The notes beneath the pieces are model-generated. The model was not told the DNA's origin. It worked only from the letters and a program-made list of their open reading frames with translations, and ran no database searches. The position numbers and the translations under genes are program-made. Source: Lingula anatina (lineage: Eukaryota > Brachiopoda > Lingulata > Lingulida > Lingulidae). Taken from it: a stretch of 64,000 nucleotides of DNA. The stretch covers positions 87,597 to 151,596 of the forward strand of contig NW_019774469.1 in assembly GCF_001039355.2 (NCBI RefSeq), in the 5' to 3' direction. Positions 35,646 through 47,413 of the stretch are shown piece after piece; the first letter of the stretch is position 1; every line of letters begins with the position of its first letter.

Positions 35646-36524
35646 CAAATGCTGTGTTATTTGTGCGTAGTATCATCACTGAACACCGAGAACCAGAGTT
35701 AATTTTAAGTGAATGTAAAAAGTCACTTCAAACACACTGATTTTTGCGTAACCCTCTCAGTTTTGTTTGTACATTATTCCTAAGTTGGCTAACCCTTGGA
35801 TAATCTTGTAAACCGTCCATGTCTTTATGTCGCTCCTGATTTCCATACTTTGCAAATCTAATTTATTATCCACAGTTACGCCTTGCGCGATATTTATTTT
35901 CGAATTGAGTTCAAAGAAAACAAAATTAAAAAAAATCGTTTGGCAAAACAACCAGGCATTTAACAAATATGAAGAAATTTCGGTTACTATTCTATTTCAT
36001 GTGCAAATATTAACAAGACTACTCAATAGGACAAGGTGTGCTTACATGCGCGTGTGCGTTAGTGCACGAATGACGCTTACAGCAGATTATTTGCATTTTT
36101 AAAATTGTTACAACCTCTGAATTTGGACGGAAATGTTTTTGATGGAATTCGATAAAGACTCGACACTAATGTGAACTTTGACAAAAAGTTGCTAGTACAT
36201 TTTGTTTAAAATGCATTTTGATTATTATCCGTTTCTCAAATTGTACGATTTTGAACTTTTTTTTACATAAATCAGAGGATTCCGTCTTTTAGTAACAATG
36301 TTAAAAATGCATTAGCTTTGTACTTGTTTTATTTAAATATCCTTTTTTCTGTTTGTTAAATTTGAATTAATATTAATTAAATTTGGAGCACAAAATGTTA
36401 TATTTTCATCATTTGTGTAAAACTTTTAATGCTGTAAATCATTCATGTTGACAATAATAAACGCACAAATATTTTACTTCGTTCAAAACTTGCAAAAGTA
36501 ATTTCATTTTTCTTAGTTCGCCTA

Positions 36525-36592
36525 CCTACACCCTACTTACTGCTCTGCCGTCTTATCAACTGAGCCACTGACACATCCTGCCTTTGATAAGG
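36525..36592 (-). repeat. tRNA-like fragment, possible SINE head
   Basis: The minus strand reads tggctcagttgataagac, very close to a tRNA D-arm/A box. The expected anticodon stem and a full B box are not there, so this is a degraded tRNA-derived sequence, not a tRNA gene. Confidence 0.4.
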
Positions 36593-36600
36593 TCTTAGAA

Positions 36601-39600
36601 CTGTCTTATTGGAGTTTAAATTTGATTTTTTTTTTCTTTTTTTGCAAAAGGTAATTTACTTGGACCCAGAAGCGCCAGCTTTCGAACCAAAGTCTTGCTG
36701 AAAACGTAAGTATGTGAAAAATGAAAATGTCATAAAAAACTGCATTTCTTCCAGCAGAGTATGCAGTCTGAGTTTTTTTCCTACACAAGCTACTTAAGTG
36801 TAATGGATTTTTTCAGTAAGTTTGAAAATAACAAGTATTCCCTTTTTAGATGGCATGTAATTTTTTCTTAATTTTCCCCCTTTTAGATATCCTATGCGCA
36901 TGTAAAATTAAACAGGGATTTTTCTTTTCTTCTATTAGAGATCCTGTGCACATGTAAAATTACATTTAGTATGTCAGTGAAATAACGTACACCCCCCAGT
37001 ACTGAAAGACTGAACACTTAAATAATTAAAACTAGGACTTTATTCAATAAACAGAAATAATTATAATTAAAATGCACTGATGAGCCCGGACTGTGGGTAC
37101 ACAAGATGTGATTGTAACTTTACCCCTGTACTTTAACTCAAGTTATCACATCACATAGCATTTTAAACCAAATATTAGCTGTTAACATGTAAATAATGAG
37201 ACCCTAAGAAAAGAAATATTTCATCCAGTTACTCAACAATTCAAAATTCTCTACTCTTTACTATAAATAATATGTATATCTCTCCAAAGGAATGAGATTC
37301 ACTGCAAAGTAAAAGAAAAATTCCTACCAAGAGCATTCTGTCAGCATACCATATTATTATAGAATATTTCAACCTTTTAAACAAGTAAGATAACCACCGA
37401 GTTCCCCATTCTCTGCAACCAGATCCAAACATTAAACATGATACACCTACTTTAAAATGTGCAGGTGTAAATATTTACTTGACATTAACTATATGAAATA
37501 TCACTTTAGAATGCTAACAATTTAATATTGCTAATGTTGTAACTTTTGATTTTTCTATAATATGTAGCATGCATTATCTCTTGCAGTGTTATTTGATAAT
37601 CAGTGGACTTGATTTTGTTAGGATCTACTGTAGCAAATTTCAGGACCAGGCACTTGCACCTGGCAACTTAAGCCATGGTCAAAACCTGGCCACATTGGGT
37701 TCACAATGTCTTCACAATGTCTTCCTGACACTGGCTCCAGTTCATATAACAACGGAAAGCAGATTTCAAACATTTCAATTTTTGTTCCAGACTGATCATT
37801 ACATGATATTAATAAAAAAAAAAAATACTGCAGAACAATTCTGACAAGCATTTTAACTCTGACAACACATTCCAAGTATCACCAGCACGACACTGCTTTG
37901 CCCCACATAAATAAACATAACCCAATGTGTTGATAGAGAGTGAGTATTATAATAAACCAGTGTAAATTCATTATGCTTTATTCCACCCTTCAAAAACTAT
38001 GCTCTGCATGTCCAGTACAACTCTGACGAGGCCTCAGACTAGACCAAAAATATCTCAGGTAAGTAAAATTCCTGTGTAAAATAAGATATTCAGATAAACT
38101 ACACTGTTTTAATCCTCACAGTAAAAACATGAAAAGAATGACTAGAACTATTGCCTGTCCAATTGATGCAAATGTTTTTTTGTTTTTTTTTTGTATTTTG
38201 AGCAATGTCTTTTTTAGATAAAACTAACAGTGAATACAACTAATTATAAATAAGTACTAAATTCAAATAATATATGAAAAAAAAATACTGTGCAAAAATA
38301 CCCTAAAAGATGACAAGGATACCAAAATTTAAATGAAACGATGTTGTATCAGAAAAGTTCCCTGTTGGCAAAAAAATGACACTAAAAAGGATTTCGTTAT
38401 ATCTAGGACTCAACAAGCTATCATAGGTCCTAGTTTACATGCAGGAAGTTGAGATTCTTCTCACCACTGATGTCTAAGTATTCACCAACTTTCTACCAAT
38501 GTCTTCTTCATAATGCACAGAATCAGATAGACACACACTTCCCAAAGTTATATCATTATGTTGAATTACAACTGCATCTCTTTGAAGACATTCTCGACAT
38601 CAGTACTATACAATTCTTATAACATAATATGTGGATGTATTGAAACCCATAGCTTACATCAACTTTATATATATTGAACTGCTGTCAGTTTGTAGACATG
38701 ATAACCTGACATAAAATATCTTTTCATCATGCAAAAAATAATAATACTAATTATACCACCTCTGACTACATCCCATAAGCATTCATGTGTTTTAAGACGA
38801 ACACAGAGTAAATTCTATGAAAATTTGTCAGATCTAAAATGTTAGCATTTACAGCCCTCAATTGCCAGTACATACAACATCTATGTATTTTAAAAACACT
38901 GTTTGGCACATTAATTGTTTGCTGGTTATCAAGAGATATCAACCATAAAACTTCCATGGGTAGCAATCCTGGAAATTATACCCACTTTGACATTTTGGGT
39001 TCCTTATTCATAAACCTGGCAGGGCTACCTGTTGTAGTGATGGTTTTCTAGTCTCAAACGTAGCAAGAAAGCAGCACAAACACTTTCTTATGTGTGGGCG
39101 GCCAGCTTGATCTGGCAGCCATTTTGGGAAAAAAAAAAGAATTCGCTACAAACTGGTACAAGTTTAACAGGTTTACCTATGATACCACTTCATCAAAGCC
39201 AACTGATAACTCTTGCCACCGCTTTGACTAGACTATTACAGTATCCTAACCATGTTTGACAATGGTGATGTCCTTGCAATGTTGAAATTGTTAATACTTC
39301 TTATATGAGATTCAAGACTGAGTTGTCTCTTATTGACAATGGTGAAGTCCTTGCCATGCAATGTTCTTGCAGTGGTGAAGTCCTTGCCAAGCAATGTTGA
39401 CAATGATGACATCCTTGCAGTGCAATGTCGACAATGATGACGTCCTTGCAGTGCAATGTTGACAATGTTGACGTCCTTGCAGTGCAATGTCGACAATGGT
39501 GACGTCCTTGCAGTGCAATGTTGACAATGGTGATGTCCTTGCCCTGCAATGTTGACAATGATGACGTCCTTGCAGTGCAATGTTGACAATGGTGATGTCC

Positions 39601-42600
39601 TGGCCACGCAATGTTGACAATCGTGATGTCTTGGCCACGCAATGTTGACAATCGTGATGTCCTTGCAGTGCAATGTTGACAATGGTGATGTCATTGCCAT
39701 GCAATGTTGACAATGGTGATGATGATGTCCTTGAGGTGCAATGTTGACAATGATGACGTCCTTGCAGTGCAATGTTGACAATGATGACGTCCTTGCAGTG
39801 CAATGTTGACAATTGCAGTCCTTGCCATACAATGGTTTCATGAGATAACGATTGCAGGTATTCACCCTGCTGGGAACATAGGAGTGGGATTCTAATCTTA
39901 ACTTGATAGATCATTCAACATCACCATAAACACTTCACAATTCAACTGACTGCCATGCTGAAACATCCTCCAGGCACTCTGAATTACAAGTTGTCAGTAA
40001 TACTTTTCTGGGATATTGCTCCTGTACTTAACATGCTGATAATGAAACCATCTCTCATGGTGAATAGTCCTTCAAGACACCAGGGATGGCCTTGGGTGCT
40101 GTTGACAATGTATCTCCTTCTGCTATGACTTCAGTATATTCCTTAGCCATGGGTTTGTTTTAAACTGGTTCATGTAGCTAGTCTGGGGATAACAAATGTT
40201 CACATTTATATATAAATTTTACATGCATGGATTCACAATGTCACTATTTCTTTTACATATCCCATTTTCATATATATACGTCTATAATGAAAATGTTGTA
40301 TAAGAGGAAATGCAATAAATGCTTACTGTATGAAAGTATGATAAACATGTCCAGCAATTATGCTTTTAATTAGTAAATTTAAGTTTGCAGTTAGTTACAT
40401 CGTAATCTATTATATTCACATTGAAAGGTGCCTGACATTGAGGCTGACGATGGCAGCTGGTGACTATATGTACTGACACACCACGTATAAAAAAAAAATA
40501 GGTTAAAATTTTTCCACAGTCTTCGTATGGTGCAGCCACAACCTCTCAGGGTTATGAGATTTTTGTTTGCACAAAGTGTTATAACTAAGGATGCTGAAAG
40601 AATAACCTTAAACTATCTGCTGTGTTATTTGAAAAGACTATTTATTCAAAATATACCACCAATATATTCTTCTATAAGTATATGCCTATCTTCCATTAGT
40701 CTAAGCATTATTTCATGCATGCAAGCTGATATCGTTAAATTCCATATTAAACTAAAAGCGCAGCAAAGGAATCTAAAATCAAAAACGAAAGTCCCATGCA
40801 ATGCAGAAACAACTCGTGCAATCTCCCCATCCCATTCTATTAGGTAACACTGAAATGCTTGCTGAGGGTCACCAAGAACTGCTGCTTCTGTTCCAGTAGA
40901 TTTGGTTGAAACACGACAGTAACACTTGACAAGTGACACGTAACTGCTGGCATTGTATGGTCTCACATAACACTAGAGAACATGTAGGAATCCACATGAG
41001 GGCAGGCTAGCCTTATTTTTGCTTTTTTTATTAGGTGTGATGTGGCTATCTGGAAAGGTTCTCATTGCTCCATTCTTACATACTCTACACTCCTCAAAGT
41101 ATCTGTTCACATGAGGGGGGTGGGGGGGGGGGGGCAGCTTATTACATGCCAGGCAATATCACGATGGTTAAAAGCTTGGTTTTCCATGCAATTAAATAAA
41201 TAAATAAGCTATATGAAAAGATATCATATATAGATAATGAAGCAAGCAAAAAAAAAAAAAAAATGCAAGCTGATGAAAATGTGCCTTAATAAAGCCCTAC
41301 AACAGCTCTCATACCTGTGAGAATTAACCTGTTGACCCCAAACTCGTGTCAGCTCATATATACATCAATTCATACTGGATCCCTCTCTGAAGAGAAGCAG
41401 GAAGACCTTTTACCACCAGAAATTTTGCCATTTTAATCTTCCAAATTAAATCTTGAAATACAGGCCAAAGTCATATAAAAGATGAGAGCCGAGTTCTACA
41501 GACACTACTCCCTCCTCAACATCAACAGCAATTAACACAAGCCAAACTAACTGTGATATTCAGCAATTTAGATGTGTCACTGTGGTCTAACTTTTGTCTA
41601 AACCAATGCAACTTTCAATTCTTCCTCATCATGGTCAAAAGGTGCCAACAAACGTTGCAGAATGAAGACTGAAGTCCTAATAGCCTTTGAGAATACTTTT
41701 AACATATCTAAACTTCTAATTTGAACTGGGTCATCATCACACTGATCACAAACCACTTCCTATTCCACTTTACCAGTGATTTGGGTCTCATCATAGAAAC
41801 ATCCAAGCCCTCACGAAAGAAAAGTAAACATTCAATCTGACTTGTTGCAACTACTAAATGGTCAATGTATGACAATAAGATAGACCAAGTATTCTAGATA
41901 GCAGACATATAAACTCAAACAGTTGCAGGGTTATATTTCAGGTCAGGCCCTACGTGACAATTTGCTCACCTCTGAAATGTACTGACCCTCTAGTAAGGAG
42001 CACCCTATAGAAAGCTACACACAATGCTGTACATGCACATGTCAAAACTATTCTTGCATGGAAAGCAGAGAAAAGAAGTGAATTAAAAGTAATTCTATGA
42101 CCCAAACTGAAGAGAGTAAAAAGTTAAATCTAACTGCAGCTTTGAACTCTGTTTGAGATCTGAAACAACTGTTTCAACTTTTTCTTTGCTGAGTGAGATA
42201 TTACTTGTATAAAGTTGAAATATTTTGTATTTTGATAAAAAATAGTCCAGTAACAATGTACTGATTAACTTAAAATCTGACAATCCTAGACAGACCAAGA
42301 CAGACTCTGTCCTAGCCAGACATAACCAAACAGCCCTAGGCAGAGACAGCCTGACACCATTGTATATTACAAATGTATTTCTTAACATAGAAATTCAACC
42401 AAGCTATTTGATGTAAAGGAGCCTATGGGGTCATCCCTTTTTTGTCACCACTTTCACAATATGAAGAGTAGATTTTTTCCAAACCCCCCCTTCCAGTTAA
42501 GATAGTTCACAGTGACAAACTAAAATTGAAGACCTTTGACAGCAATCTGGATCATTTTTATTACTTTTGAAAAGAGTACAGAGGGCAGTAATCCCCTCCC

Positions 42601-42880
42601 TGCCAAGCATACAGCTTGCACACTTGTGAAAAAGATAAAAAATGACATAATATGACCATCACACAGCAATCAGATATCTTTGTAAAACAAACAAACAAAC
42701 AAACAAACAAAAAATGTATATTTCCTCCAGCCTCACACCTGTGGCATCTCTTCAGCTGAAAAAAAATTCTGCTCTCTTGAACATTTGAACTTTATGATTG
42801 TATATGGCATTTTCAAACTACCACATGGATGAAGTGCTTGACAAATGGGGCTGCCTACCACCATACTCCAAAACCTATTC
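36601..42880 (-). other. No coding exon seen; possible 3' UTR of the downstream minus-strand gene
   Basis: No frame resembles a protein. A minus-strand AATAAA sits at 37039-37044, and the interval could hold a very long 3' UTR or a distal last exon of the glycosyltransferase, whose terminal exon has a good donor. Notable contents are the 39.24-39.83 kb minisatellite, a G-run at about 41117-41135 and a (CAAA)n tract near 42690. Confidence 0.4.
39240..39832. repeat. About 30-bp minisatellite, roughly 18 copies
   Basis: Units contain gtgatgtccttgcagtgcaa followed by tgttgacaatg, with length changes of a few bases. All minus-strand frames are long (116-209 codons, HCQHCTART-like), which follows from the repeat. 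No spacers exist, so this is not CRISPR-like. Confidence 0.93.
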
Positions 42881-43055
42881 CTAGATGGCGCTGAGAGCAC
42901 AAGATGCTCCACTCACCTGCAGCACTTTCTTCTCATCGATTTTGACATTGAGCCACGTGTAAAGAGGGCGCTCTTCTTTCTTCACCAGCTCATACTGAAT
43001 ATTTTGTAACCCATCCACTTTGAAGCGAGACTTAGCTGTGCGTACCAGTGAGAAC
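42881..43055 (-). CDS. Glycosyltransferase last seen exon
   Basis: RFSLVRTAKSRFKVDGLQN, then VKKEERPLYTWLNVKID. Reading through gives twelve further residues (VSGASCALSAI and stop TAG at 42881). CAG|GTGAGT at 42917/42916 is a strong donor exactly where family similarity fades, so a further exon is possible. Confidence 0.85.
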
Positions 43056-45072
43056 CTGCAACATTTCAACAGATTTCTCAACATTTCTGACTCCATTAAA
43101 CCCAAAATTTTCTTTGTATTGTATCTGGTGATATGTCTCAGAGTTCTTTTATTTAACATAATGCTGGTAGCTGCCCTAGTGATCCTATATTATCCTATAG
43201 GAAATAGGCCCAATTTCCTATAGGATCCTATAGGACTTTTTCATAAGGGTGTTATGAAGATAAAACAATATCTATGACCTAATGAAACTCAGCAGTTAGT
43301 TTCAATTTCTACCTGACAGGGTTTGGCGGGTTGGATTTGTCCTTATTGTGCTTGATCATCTTATAGCGTGAGACTTCTGCTGGATAACGTGTTATCTGGT
43401 AACCCTTGGAACGCACTCTGCAAAGAAATTAAAATAAACCATCATCTCAAAAATATGCGTATATACTGATAGATCTTAAAGCATCAAATTACTTCCTGGC
43501 AAAGACACCTCATTTCAAGGGGGTTTAGAAATCAAAAGCATTTGGGGTTGAGTGAAACACTTTACTTGTCTTTATTTTGATGCAAGTAAGAAAATAAAAA
43601 AAGATGCTGATCATATCCTCTTTCTCTTTCTCCACTGATCCTTTTCTACATGTTCTCTGACTAAAGCACATATTCTGAAGCATAAAGAATCCAGTGTCTG
43701 GCTAGTAACAGTTGTATATCTAAAGCAGTCCAAACCTGTCTGAGAAATCGTCATCTTCTCCGCCCCAGCCAAAATAGACATTGGGGTAACCGTTAACATT
43801 CTTCATCTGCTCGACTCTCAGTGCTGTGATCCCACCAAATAATGAAGCATATGGAAGCCTGGAAATCATTGAAAATTTTGAAATAATAATTTGACACAAC
43901 AAAGAAGAGATAATTTCAACTGGAACTCCCAATGTGCTCTTCATAAGACAAGATATATATCTAGATGTTCACTGATCACATCAATTACCTTCAAACATAA
44001 AAGAGTGCCCTGGTATCTAATCTACATAATAATTTCTGCAATCCTAACATCCAGGTTATACTCCTTATAGTACTCATATGCTATATCTCCGGGCTCACTG
44101 AACAAGTTATGTGAAAATAACCATATTTATGACATCATACAATCACATTAAATGAAAATTATGATCATTCCCATACAGTTGCATACAGACCTGTAGTTAA
44201 ACTTGTCAATGGCAACTGACATGTGTCTTGGCTGTTGAGGACAAGAGTAAAAATTATTGTCATTTTCTGGAAGCAGGTCTACATCGTGGAATATTACACA
44301 CGAGTAGTTAGACACGCGGAGACCTTCTATGAACCCAATATTCATCAACATACCACGGTTAAAATGGCTGCCCTCCGCCTGTGGAGAGACAAGGAATTCA
44401 GAGTTTGAGCTGGGATTATCTGCTAAGGGCTAAGTTGATAAGTAATCCATATACAATGTATTAATTAGCTATAGAAAGTAAGACGTCACATGTTTTGACA
44501 ATGACAGCAACTGGACTCTATAGAATTTTGTAAATACTGTAACTACTTTTGACTCCTACTGTATACTTCACGTATATAATGACTTAACAAAGAGACTTTT
44601 GATTTACAAAAATTAACATAATTCTAAACATGAACAAGTGTCTTTGCCAACATTGCAGCATTCAAAATACATTTTACATGGCAAGTTTAACACATAATTA
44701 GCTGTGGACATAAATGGAAACCATGGAAAAACTGAATTTGATACTAAAGATGCACAGATTAAGTACAGAGAGAATATCTAGTAAACTGCAATCAGCATCG
44801 CCCTCATATCACAGCCTACTGGTGAACCCTCGCACTGACCTGTTCTACCACGTATATCCCATAATCCAACTGCTGCTTTTGTAAGAAAGGATGAAGATTG
44901 TTGAGCAAGATGCGTAGATGTTCATCCCTGTCTCTGTAAGGTATCACAATATACACATGATGGCGGGACGTACAGTCCTTGGGTCTCCACCGCCCCCCAG
45001 GCTCCACAGTGCTGTATTTGGCCTGAAGTGTCTCCCATGTGGCTGCCGTCGTGTCTGGTACTATACGTCCCT
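42881..45072 (-). CDS. Beta-1,4-galactosyltransferase family enzyme, probable GalNAc-transferase (5' exons missing)
   Basis: Golgi type II glycosyltransferase catalytic domain adding Gal or GalNAc in beta1,4 linkage to GlcNAc ends. Five exons, on the minus strand: 45072-44840, 44378-44191, 43858-43736, 43417-43313, 43055-42881, giving 273 residues in one frame. Seen: GGRWRPKDC, VIPYRDRDEHL, KQQLDYGIYVVEQ, FHDVDLLP (DVD metal site), HMSVAIDKF, FGWGGEDDDF (acceptor and catalytic loop), YKMIKHNKD (metal-binding Met and His) and the PLYTWLNVKI tail. The residue matching Tyr289 of mammalian B4GALT1 is Leu (LPYASLFGG; codon 43842-43840). The cytosolic tail, membrane anchor and stem are not identified; the exon before 45072 ends in phase 1 and may lie in the N gap. 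Confidence 0.93.
43313..43417 (-). CDS. Glycosyltransferase exon with MIKH metal ligands
   Basis: VRSKGYQITRYPAEVSRYKM continues IKHNKDKSNPPNP. The Met and His match the Met344/His347 manganese site of B4GALT1. Acceptor TTTGCAG, donor GTCAG|GTAGAA. Confidence 0.94.
43736..43858 (-). CDS. Glycosyltransferase exon with donor-selectivity Leu and GWGGEDDD
   Basis: LPYASLFGGITAL holds the Leu at the donor-selectivity position. NVYFGWGGEDDDFSDR is the hallmark acceptor/catalytic loop. Phase 2 on both sides. Confidence 0.95.
44191..44378 (-). CDS. Glycosyltransferase exon with DVD motif
   Basis: AEGSHFNRGMLMNIGF, then FHDVDLLPENDNNFYSC and HMSVAIDKFNY. DVD binds the metal and UDP-sugar. Acceptor TCCACAG, donor ACAG|GTCTGT, phase 2 out. 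Confidence 0.95.
44840..45072 (-). CDS. Glycosyltransferase exon with GRW and DYGIYVVEQ motifs
   Basis: Starts after ATTCCAG with two bases of a split codon and ends GAACAG|GTCAGT. It codes VEPGGRWRPKDC, the nucleotide-sugar binding VIPYRDRDEHL and LQKQQLDYGIYVVEQ. Confidence 0.94.
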
Positions 45073-45466
45073 CTGGAATAGAATAAAATGATAGCTTCTT
45101 AAAAATGTTTAATATCTCACTGATTTTACTATCAACTGTCTTCAAGAAGTAAACTATTTAAAACTGAACACATCCCCACTTGTAACAAATTCCTTAATGT
45201 TAATCTTTTTACTAGTATGTATTTCTGACATAACACATCAAATAAGTTCACCCAACACTTGAACTCACTCTAGATATTTCCACTCCCAAAGTATTCAAAA
45301 CTGCTAAAATTCATACAAACTTAAGGCATTCAATAGCAGTCAAACCCAGAGGGCAGCAGAGCAGAATGTTTCTGACTTATGTCAAGTTGGTGAAAGACCT
45401 TCAACCAAAAATTCAAGATGTACTTGCAAAATGTTGCAAGTATTCCACCCCCAAATATAAATACAG

Positions 45467-45513
<47 letters not shown>

Positions 45514-45532
45514 ACAAGTAAATGAATAAATA
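45467..45532. repeat. (TAAA)n microsatellite
   Basis: About 16 tetranucleotide units, with interruptions at the end. Confidence 0.92.
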
Positions 45533-45712
45533 AGATAATTTGATAATTCTGTCATAGGACTATGTCCAACACAATTTTTAAGTCTAAGAGGGCATTCACA
45601 TCAGATGATACTCAGATCTACTTATCTGTGGATCAGATATGGCTATAATCTGCTGATGGTCTCACTGCCTCCACGAGCACTGTCCTTGCTGGAATCTGGC
45701 AATTAACCCCCC

Positions 45713-45873
45713 NNNNNNNNNNNNNNNNNNNNNNNNNNNNNNNNNNNNNNNNNNNNNNNNNNNNNNNNNNNNNNNNNNNNNNNNNNNNNNNNNNNNNNNN
45801 NNNNNNNNNNNNNNNNNNNNNNNNNNNNNNNNNNNNNNNNNNNNNNNNNNNNNNNNNNNNNNNNNNNNNNNNN
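45713..45873. other. Assembly gap, 161 N
   Basis: Unknown bases between a C run and an A run; it sits upstream of the first recognised glycosyltransferase exon and may hide coding sequence. Confidence 0.99.
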
Positions 45874-46630
45874 AAAAAAAAAAAAAGTTAACTACTTTAA
45901 TACTTACAAGAAACGAGAAAAAGGGCTTACTACATTGAATTATTTTTAAATTGACCAAAAAGTTGATAAAATATGTTGTTTTTACCGTTTTCACATTCTT
46001 GTGAAAGTAACTGGTCAATTGACTTTGCGTGTGGGAGCGCTTCATCCTAATATAAAACTGCCGCAAAAAGATCTCTCTTGTCGTACAGCGCAAAGCGACT
46101 CCCGCTACTAGTTATACGTAGTTTGAGATGTAATTTATAATCAACAACTTCAAACACCGTTAAATGAATTCTTCAGAATTAAGGAGATGAAAATCACACT
46201 TATCATCAATTTTAGTTCTTCGTTTATTCATTTTTATGGTTCTATTCAGTCATGGAAATTCATATTCAATGCATAGGTTTCCACGCGAAATACTGACGTG
46301 ACCCAGTTTTACAACGCTACTGCTTTCACAAAACTCACCCGTAAATCAATAGAAAATCTTCTCCAAGTTTATAAAATCAACGAAGTCCACTTTATTTGCT
46401 CCTTTTTTATCAGTGAATATTCGTAAACTATAAAAACAAACAACAGGCGGTCTGAATTTCGGAACATGAAGTGATAGAGAAAGTGTATTCTTGACACGTG
46501 ATTAAATGGTGTCAAGAACAGTTGCCTCGTTTCGCTTTGTCTCTTATACTTCAAATAAGGCACAGAGCTGCGAAAACGAGGCACTCACAGGGAGATAGTA
46601 ACTGCAGTACTGCTGGTTATTTTTAGGCAT

Positions 46631-46643
46631 ACGCGCATGCGTA
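46631..46643 (-). promoter_or_regulatory. NRF1-like site, candidate glycosyltransferase promoter
   Basis: ACGCGCATGCGTA is close to the NRF1 consensus (YGCGCATGCGC), which marks many TATA-less promoters. A minus-strand donor-like CGG|GTGAGT lies about 290 nt downstream (near 46340), compatible with an untranslated first exon. Speculative. Confidence 0.3.
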
Positions 46644-46769
46644 TTTCCGATACTACTAAATCAAGTGCTCAGAAGCATGGGATTACGTATGTAAACAGAA
46701 AATGCCATATTTGCTTAGAAATAAATATAATTTTCAGTTAGCACAAGTGAAAATATACTTTGTTGTTCC

Positions 46770-46871
46770 ATATAGCACAGCGAGGCGGTGCTTTTGACAA
46801 ATTTCAGCGAGGCGCTTGCAAATATCAGCGAGGCGGGCGCCTCGCTCATTTAAGTGCAGGGGAAACACTGG
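46770..46871. repeat. gcgaggcg repeat with hAT-like terminus
   Basis: Three cagcgaggcg modules and a gcgggcgcctcgc palindrome end at a CAGTGTTTCCC sequence on the minus strand, which resembles hAT termini. Probably a transposon remnant. Confidence 0.35.
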
Positions 46872-47340
46872 CTATATATCTGCCATACTGGTACAGCTGG
46901 CAAAGTGCACTAGAATCCAAATTAATGAAAGGTACATTACCTTATTTCAACGTAAGTTAACTCATACAAACAAAACTGTTTGACAGTTACTATCATATAA
47001 TATTTATTTGAGCACTTAATCTTATTTTTTCCGTTCAAGTTCCGGAGACAGAAACTACACGGAACAGACAAGTCACGATTGCAATCCAAGAGAAGTGTAC
47101 ACAAAACAAGGCTGCAGCCTGCATTAATAAAACTTTTACTCCTAACTAGTAATTGGTCAACCATGAAGCAGATGTCAATAAAATATTAAACCCAATAATG
47201 TCTAAATTTGAAAAAAAAAAAAAAAAAAGTAAAACATACCGGAAAAAGAGTTTCTTATACCAACCTAGAAAATATTTAGCATTTGGCTAAAACTGGCTTT
47301 GCTGAATTCAGGCCAGGCACCTGATTGTCACAGAAATGTA

Positions 47341-47400
<60 letters not shown>

Positions 47401-47413
47401 ATGCATGTACACG

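Larger units (their letters stand above)
32816..36600. other. Intergenic, no gene recognised
   Basis: AT-rich, with a C run at about 33055-33069, a (GT)n microsatellite at about 33655-33698, a dispersed repeat at 34.24 kb, a small tandem repeat at 35.5 kb and a tRNA-like fragment at 36.55 kb. No frame shows a domain. Confidence 0.55.

Noticed and set aside
39236-39914. Overlapping minus-strand frames of 116-209 codons rich in HCQHC
   Set aside because: They lie on a roughly 30-bp minisatellite that keeps all frames open; the zinc-finger-like pattern is a repeat effect, with no start context or splice structure.
43185-43235. Short palindromic tcctataggaaat repeats in a glycosyltransferase intron
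   Set aside because: Arms of only 13 bp in AT-rich DNA with low-complexity repetition; not enough to call an element.
45662-46093. 143-codon minus-strand frame across the N gap, considered as the missing glycosyltransferase exon
   Set aside because: A third of it is unknown bases; the rest shows no signal-anchor or stem-like sequence.
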